Source: Xestospongia muta (lineage: Eukaryota > Porifera > Demospongiae > Haplosclerida > Petrosiidae). From it: a DNA stretch of 64,000 nucleotides. The stretch spans positions 21,396,245-21,460,244 of the forward strand of contig OY848917.1 of the NCBI GenBank assembly GCA_963693285.1, in the 5' to 3' direction. The translations under genes and the position numbers were made by a program. Under the pieces are notes generated by a model, which saw only the letters and a list, made by a program, of their open reading frames with translations, searched no databases and was not told the DNA's origin. Below, piece by piece: positions 58,680 to 64,000 of this stretch. Positions within the stretch are counted from its first letter, which is position 1; the number at the start of each line of letters is the position of its first letter.

Positions 58680-59640
58680 GCTTATCAATGGCCTCAGATG
58701 AGGATGATTTGTCTGGTTCAATATCAGAGTTTCCAATCTCAATTCCCTCTGCTACATCAGTGTCATCATTTCTAGATTCAACCAGTTATGTTCTACCAAG
58801 TACATGGTACTAGGAAGCTACCACATGGAGATTGAGGGGTTGATTCGTGGTGTCCACTATCTAAAGAGCCATGGACTGGTCATTGATCAGTTTGTAACTG
58901 ATCGACACAAACAGATTGTCAAGTGGTTTCGTAAAAAACTACCCAAAACAAAGCATTATTATGATGCATAGCATGTGGCAAAAAGTGAATTACATGATAA
59001 TCATAACGATAGCTTATACTGTTATGTATCAACACCTACTTATAGGTTTTCAGGAAAAAAATTGAAGCATTAGCTAAAAAGAAAGAATGTGAAATGGTTA
59101 TCGTTAGTTAACCATATTCAGATTGTCCATGCTGGACATGATAACATATTTCTAAAATGCTTCCACAAAAGATTACAAGGACGAAAGTAGATTAAACCAA
59201 GTAAAATTTATTACAATTGTTGATGTATCTGTAATGTCTTTTTTCAGAGATTAAGGCAAGTCGGAAAGCTGAAGCAATTGTTGTAAATAAAGGATTTGTC
59301 AAAAATGTTGTAAAACTTTCTACTTTATACCAAACATCTACATTTGAGGCTTTTCATAGTGTGGTAAACCACTTTGCTCTTAAGTCAACTACATTTTCAT
59401 ACTTTAGAATGACCACCAGGTAGTATAGCAGATATTGTCTGAGTATTAATTACTTTCTAATGATCTACAGTTAGATTACAACTGGCAGCTTTACATTATA
59501 ATGAAAACTGTAAACGTAAGCAAGCTACAACATCTAATGACGTTCCAAGATATGACGTGACATTCCCAAATACAAAAAAGGTGGACAAAGTTAAAAGGTT
59601 TTAGAAGAACAAACTTTCAGTAAGCTATTATAAACTACCT
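58680..59640 (+). pseudogene. Transposase-like pseudogene, TDRH family
   Basis: The reading begins with an acidic/serine-rich segment (MASDEDDLSGSISEF, 58690). It continues at 58825-58985 with EIEGLIRGVHYLKSHG, FVTDRHKQIVKWFRKKLP and HYYDA, stop, HVAK. After an apparent intron at 59049 follow KKIEALAKKKECEM, then YQTSTFEAFHSVVNHFA and TFSYFRMTTR (about 59290-59420), LAALHYNENCKRKQAT and VPRYDVTFPNTKK (about 59475-59580). This motif order (TDRH, DVWHxxK, LxxxYQTxxxEAFH, LAALHYNEN) belongs to a family of transposase-like proteins common in fish, cnidarian and sponge genomes. I cannot name the superfamily with certainty. The Trp of DVWH is a TAG stop here, and more frameshifts are present. Confidence 0.65.
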
Positions 59641-59779
59641 ATAGGACTGACCCTTTATCTTATTCTTATTAACAGATTATGTAACTGAATTGATTCAGGT
59701 GACATTACTTTATTATGTAAGAGTGAAGAGTCTCGTTTTGGTAGATTCAATTAATTAACATTTTATTTCACAAAGTTAA

Positions 59780-60680
59780 CCGCCATCATGTATAATTAAT
59801 TAACCAGACCAAATTTTCTTTCATGTCTATATCCTTGCTACAGTAGTGACAATGATGAACTCTCTCAGCTCCATGTACTGGGAAGTGATGTTGGCAAAAT
59901 GTTTTGACTGATAATGTTGTAGATGGACATCCTAGTCTTTTTCTAGAGTTGTAATTGCCAATTACATCTTTTGCAAGATCTACTCAAAATTGTTTTGTGA
60001 TGTTATAAGGGGAAGTTAGTATAGTCATGACTTAACAGGAACATATTTGTGATAGCCACATCAATCTTACGTAATAATACCCTCACAACTGATTGTTACC
60101 ATCGACCCCACCCATATGTTCATTATACAACTGACTAAGGACAAGAAGAATTATCTGTGTGTCATCCTTCTTCTTCCTTGTGACAGACACAGTTTTATTT
60201 GGTTGTGTGTTTGTGGATGTACAACAAGGTTTCCACACTGGTTATCAAAATATACATGATGATTTTTGTTTCTTATATTTTTAGTTAAATTCATCACAAC
60301 TGATGCACCTAGCCCTCTCTCCACACTGTTACCTTTCTTGTCAGTATAAACGTCAAATTCTTAGACATATCCACTCATAAACTTAGTACACATCTAGAAT
60401 TTTAAACCCATATCTAATGATTTCTTTGGTATGTGTGCTCCTGCATGATTCATGCAGGAACAGCCTTTGAAAGGGACCATCACTTTGTTGATGCTTTGGT
60501 CTCTACCAAGTGTAAATAAAGAAGAGAGCTTGTTTTTAAGGTGAATAAGAATTGGTCTCACCTTCCCAAGCTGATCATAGTTAGGATTTACCATATGTAG
60601 GAAGAGTACTGTTGTCAGTAAAATGTAAGAAGCAATAAATGTCAAAGAAGTACTTCCTATATATTGTACTGGCATCTGGT
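59780..60680 (-). pseudogene. piggyBac-type transposase pseudogene
   Basis: The minus strand encodes NPNYDQLGKVRPILIHLKNK, then VMVPFKGCSCM and HIPKKSLDMGLKF (60394-60600). It continues in broken frames: EFDVYTDKKGNSVERGLG, NHHVYFDN (about 60240-60370), HMGGVDGNNQL (about 60085-60120), and a C-terminal Cys/His segment LAKDVIGNYNSRKRLG with CHYCSKDI (59800-59985). This is the order of piggyBac transposase: core, DN of the catalytic set, MGGVD, then the ring-finger-like tail. The expected first catalytic Asp (VDESM) reads INKVM, so it is lost. No TTAA-flanked ends were recognised. Confidence 0.75.
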
Positions 60681-60689
60681 TGATAATGA

Positions 60690-61340
60690 AAAATATGATC
60701 TTACTTCCAGTAATCGCTGATTGAAGATAATTGTACTAATCCCATCAACAACATAAATCTCAGTTAACTAGAGACCATCATAGTCAGTAGCATTATGGTA
60801 CTAGCAATACAAAGGGCAGGTATGACTGAACTCATAATAGCAACAATACCAAGGACAAAATTAATGTTTACTTATAAGAATAGTTGTAGCAGAATTTTGA
60901 GTCAAATAGTCCCATAAGAGGTCAAGTAAAAGGACTATTTAACACAATAAAAATATAACATTAATTTTGTGTTAAGTACTTTTGTGTGGTTACTATGTAG
61001 AGATGTCCATACTAGGTGATTACAATATCATTAACACATTGAGTAATGATACTGTTGATTCTTAGGGAAAACCTTCAATTTTAAAATGACACAGGTAACA
61101 ATTAAGGTGAGTTCACAAAACTATACTTGTATATGCATTGTGTTGCGTTCTTGGTGTCACGTTGCGTAGCATAGCATCAACGCTATTCATATAAACAAGC
61201 ACTCATGAGAACTAAAACTCCGCCCTATTTTAATGTCAATTTTAAAATAACACAGGTAACAATAAGACATCCATATTAAGAACTAATTTCCTGAATGGTG
61301 ACAATGACTCCATAACAATAAATTCAACCATTTATGTATA
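60690..61340. other. No gene; dispersed repeat pieces
   Basis: 60910-61020 resembles 7850-7960. A direct repeat containing ACACAGGTAACAAT occurs at about 61079-61106 and 61241-61266, bracketing about 135 bp, possibly a small inserted element. Confidence 0.5.
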
Positions 61341-61343
61341 TCA

Positions 61344-61633
61344 ACCACACCCTCTCTAGTGGGAATTTGTAGTTATGTGTGAATCACAACACCTCAATGT
61401 TACCACACCCTCCGTAGTGGGAATTTGTAGTAATGTGTGAATCACAACACCTCAATGTTACCACACCCTCTGTAGTGGGAATTTGTAGTTATGTGTGAAT
61501 CACAACACCTCAATGTTACCACACCCTTCGTAGTGGGAATTTGTAGTTATGTGTGAATCACAACACCTCAAAGTTACCACACCCTCCGTAGTGGGAATTT
61601 GTAGTTATGTGTGAATCACAACACCTCAAAGTA
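61344..61633. repeat. Minisatellite, 5 copies of a 58-bp unit
   Basis: Units begin ACCACACCCT and contain GTGGGAATTTGTAGTTATG and GAATCACAACACCTCAA. They differ at only a few positions. Confidence 0.97.
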
Positions 61634-61742
61634 AACAATTCAATGAATATTTTCAGATAATTTCAAGAATTGATGAATATAGTTTGTCAGAGTTGAGAAG
61701 AGTCACTTATTAAAAAAGGTGTTGTATGCATGGAATGCATAT

Positions 61743-61769
61743 AATAGGTGAGGTATTTCCTCACCTATT
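61743..61769. repeat. Perfect hairpin, 11-bp arms
   Basis: AATAGGTGAGG, loop TATTT, CCTCACCTATT. Isolated and without a U-run, so there is no case for a terminator. Confidence 0.8.
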
Positions 61770-61924
61770 TAATACAATTAGTGGCTGTAGTGCTGAAGTG
61801 CATTTTAATTTTATTCATTATTTGTTCATGTGTATGTGCATGTCATACAAACACACCTCATTTTCTCTCGTGTTCATGAAGATGACAAAGCACTTTTTTG
61901 AAAAGACATGTAAATAATGTTTGT

Positions 61925-61997
61925 ACTTTAAGTACTTTTGAAAGTACTTGTGCTTGTGCTTCAAGTACAAGTATTTAGTACTTGACTCCAACCCTGA
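61925..61997. mobile_element. Probable MITE end
   Basis: Rich in AAGTACTT/AGTACTTG palindromic words and ends ACTCCAACCCTG. That is the reverse complement of the CAGGGTTGGAGT terminus I associate with hAT-type MITEs. The other end was not found. Confidence 0.4.
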
Positions 61998-61999
61998 TT

Positions 62000-62700
62000 A
62001 CAAGTACAAATCACATTGTCAAAAAACAAATAGTGAATCATGACACTACATTTCTACACATAGCAATGATCAAATCATAAAATTCTTATTGTTGTACTAT
62101 TAATAGGATCTGGATCTAGTTGATAAAACTCAATACTCAAGTACTAGTAATAGCAAAACTGTTAGAAGCCAATAGAAAACACTAAATCCTGAGCTTTTTG
62201 AATGGAGTATAGGGTTCAAATTCAGTTAGTAATAGTGAAATATATACTTAATTAGGAAGCAGAATACTTGCAACAGTTGACAGTTACATTTTGTTGTTGA
62301 AATGTCTGGTTAATTTCTATAAACTATGCCAATGGCTATTAAGAAAAAAGACAAGCTTGAGTTTAACCATAGATACATTAAAAGGGAGGATTGGAAACAG
62401 AAGCTTACTCACGTGATCATTCCCATATAATTTATATGACTGGGCGGTACACCTTTCATCTTCTCCGTGTCACGCCTCCGATCCACTACGATCACCAGCT
62501 GTTTGTCCCTTTTTTGGAAAAATCAAAGTAAGTAGATACCTTAGAAAGACATATTTATGAAGGACATAACCTCCCTTGTGGACCTCTGACTAAATTTTGT
62601 TTTTTTGGCTGTAAATACTGAGGCTATGATGTTTTTTACCATGTTTTGTCCTGTTTTGTCCCCATAACTATCCTCAGGAGCAACTCTGTTATTTGAAACT
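62000..62700. other. No gene; possible BEL/Pao upstream region
   Basis: Contains a comparatively GC-rich stretch at 62450-62510. It may hold the 5' LTR and leader of the following BEL/Pao element, but the second LTR lies outside the window and I cannot define it. Confidence 0.3.
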
Positions 62701-62724
62701 TTCAACTTAAATTTAGACTGAAAA

Positions 62725-64000
62725 AATGCTCCAATCCAACAAGACAAAACCCCAGTGACAAAGGCCACTGGAAAGAGACTGGAACACTTGGATAAGAAAG
62801 TCACTTCTGTTAATGAAGAAGTTAGCAAACTGACCTCTAATGATGATGTCTGTTTGATCCAGTTATATGATGAACAATTGGATAGATTCACAGTGGAACT
62901 AGATGCTATCTACCAGTCAGTGTTGAACTCAGACGAACCGGAAGATGAAGAACTGTCTATACGACAAACCGAACTCGCACAGAAGTTCTTTGACTGTTCA
63001 TTAGTTGTTGGTAGAGAATAATTCTCCTACACCTACACCTACATCAACCCCAACATGTGAAGGAATCAAGTTACCAAAGATAGATGTGCCAAGTTTTGAT
63101 GGAAATATTCTCTATTGGCTCATTTACCTTCAGCAAGCACTCAAACATGGTAGCACTAAGCATTCAATCAAGGGATTATCTCAATCAGGTGACTGTTCCA
63201 CAGAAGCTATTAGTTGTCTAAAATCTCGGTATGACCGACCACAGTTGATTCACCAAACACATGTGTGAATTATCTTAGAAGCACCACCGTTGAAGACTGG
63301 AGATGGGAAAGAGTTACGTCAACTTCACAAAACAGTGTTACAATACATTAGAGCATTGAAGGCAATGGAATGTGAGCCATCCGGCCCATTCATTACCTCT
63401 GTCATCGAACTCAAATTAGACACAACAACTATGTTTGAATGGCAGAAACACAGCCAAGTGGCTACATCAGTACCACACTACCAGGAACTGTTAGACTTCA
63501 TAAATCTTCGGGTACAAGCCTCAGAGACTTCCACTACAAAATCACCAAAGGGTGAACTGAAAAAGAATTTCCATGCTGGCAAACCATTACCATCTTTTGT
63601 TACCACCACTGACAACTCTGAAACGCCGGTGTGTGTCTTATATAAACCAGAGAAACATCTGTTATTTAATTGTATCAAGTTCAAAGAACTGCTACATGAG
63701 GATAAGCTTTCAGTATTGAAAACTCATAACCAATGTAACGATTGTCTCCGAACTGGTCATTACACACGTCAGTGTAAATCTGTACATCATTGAAAGAAAT
63801 GTCATGGACAACATCACACTTTGTTGTACTATGACCCTAGCAAAGATAACAGTCTTGGAAACCAACAACCAAATCCAGTTAATTCTCACGTCACCATGGG
63901 TCTCAAGTCACAATCACTACTAATGACTTGTCGTGTGCTGATTCACTCATTTGAATGTGTCCATCACATTCCGTTCGAAAGTCAATGGAGTCATTTGTCT
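62725..64000 (+). pseudogene. BEL/Pao retrotransposon gag-pol remnant (cut by window end)
   Basis: Three successive frames make one Gag: 62755-63021 (KRLEHLDKKVTSVNEEVSKL, ELDAIYQSVLNSDEP), 63005-63268 (LPKIDVPSFDGNILYW, SIKGLSQSGD, LKSRYDRPQLIHQTHV) and 63290-63793 (ILEAPPLKTGDGKELRQLH, GPFITSVIELKLD, MFEWQKHSQ). Then comes a knuckle, CNDCLRTGHYTRQC. The DVPSFDG/LKSRYDRP/ELKLD pattern is typical of BEL/Pao Gag. Damage: a frameshift near 63010, TGA at 63266 (probably from an Arg codon) and TGA at 63792 just before KKCHGQHHTLL. The sequence then leads toward the protease and is truncated at 64000. No clean start codon precedes the first frame. Confidence 0.8.

Overview
The window is from a eukaryotic, strongly AT-rich, intron-rich and transposon-dense animal genome. 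Three things show this: split genes with GT/AG introns, single-exon ankyrin repeats in phase 0, and remains of Ty3/gypsy, BEL/Pao, pogo, piggyBac and tyrosine-recombinase elements typical of marine invertebrates. A sponge or another early-branching metazoan is the best guess, but the sequence cannot name the species. No bacterial-type operons, tRNAs, rRNAs or CRISPR arrays were seen.

Layout. 1-5.9 kb is a graveyard on the + strand: a decayed Ty3/gypsy gag-pol, a decayed tyrosine recombinase and a decayed pogo-type DDE transposase. 6.2-42.9 kb is the body of one minus-strand ankyrin-repeat gene. I find nine exons, all phase 0: an 18-bp start exon, a 93-bp exon and seven 99-bp exons of one ankyrin repeat each. 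Its introns are swollen by three tandem arrays with units of about 650 bp (9.9-21.2 kb), and about 640/623 bp (22.4-34.6 kb and 35.8-40.1 kb). The arrays alternate with duplicated blocks carrying the exons. A complete, uninterrupted Ty3/gypsy retrotransposon (27592-32047) with identical 241-bp LTRs, a CCTAT target duplication and a primer site matching tRNA-Ser(GCU) sits inside the middle array, in the same orientation as the host gene.

41.4-50.5 kb holds the 5' end of the ankyrin gene, microsatellites, an inverted-repeat family, two pogo fragments and a gypsy gag/protease fragment. 51.4-54.4 kb has a last exon of an unrecognised protein and two exons of a bubblegum-type acyl-CoA synthetase with no AMP-binding core found. 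54.9-57.6 kb is a multi-exon pseudogene of an uncharacterised metazoan family (motifs CNPLG and RFEAKH). 57.7-60.7 kb holds a RecQ-helicase fragment, a TDRH-type transposase-like pseudogene and a piggyBac pseudogene. The right end has a 58-bp minisatellite and a decayed BEL/Pao gag cut by the window edge.

The most unusual signal is in the intronic arrays. Each unit carries, on the sense strand of the host gene, splice-like AG-NNN-GTAAG junctions whose middle triplet takes eight forms over 36 copies while the flanks stay nearly constant. Array A also repeats a polypyrimidine-AG|GT ratchet-like site. The genes do not form a pathway; the common theme is one host gene expanded by exon-intron duplication in a region saturated by mobile DNA.
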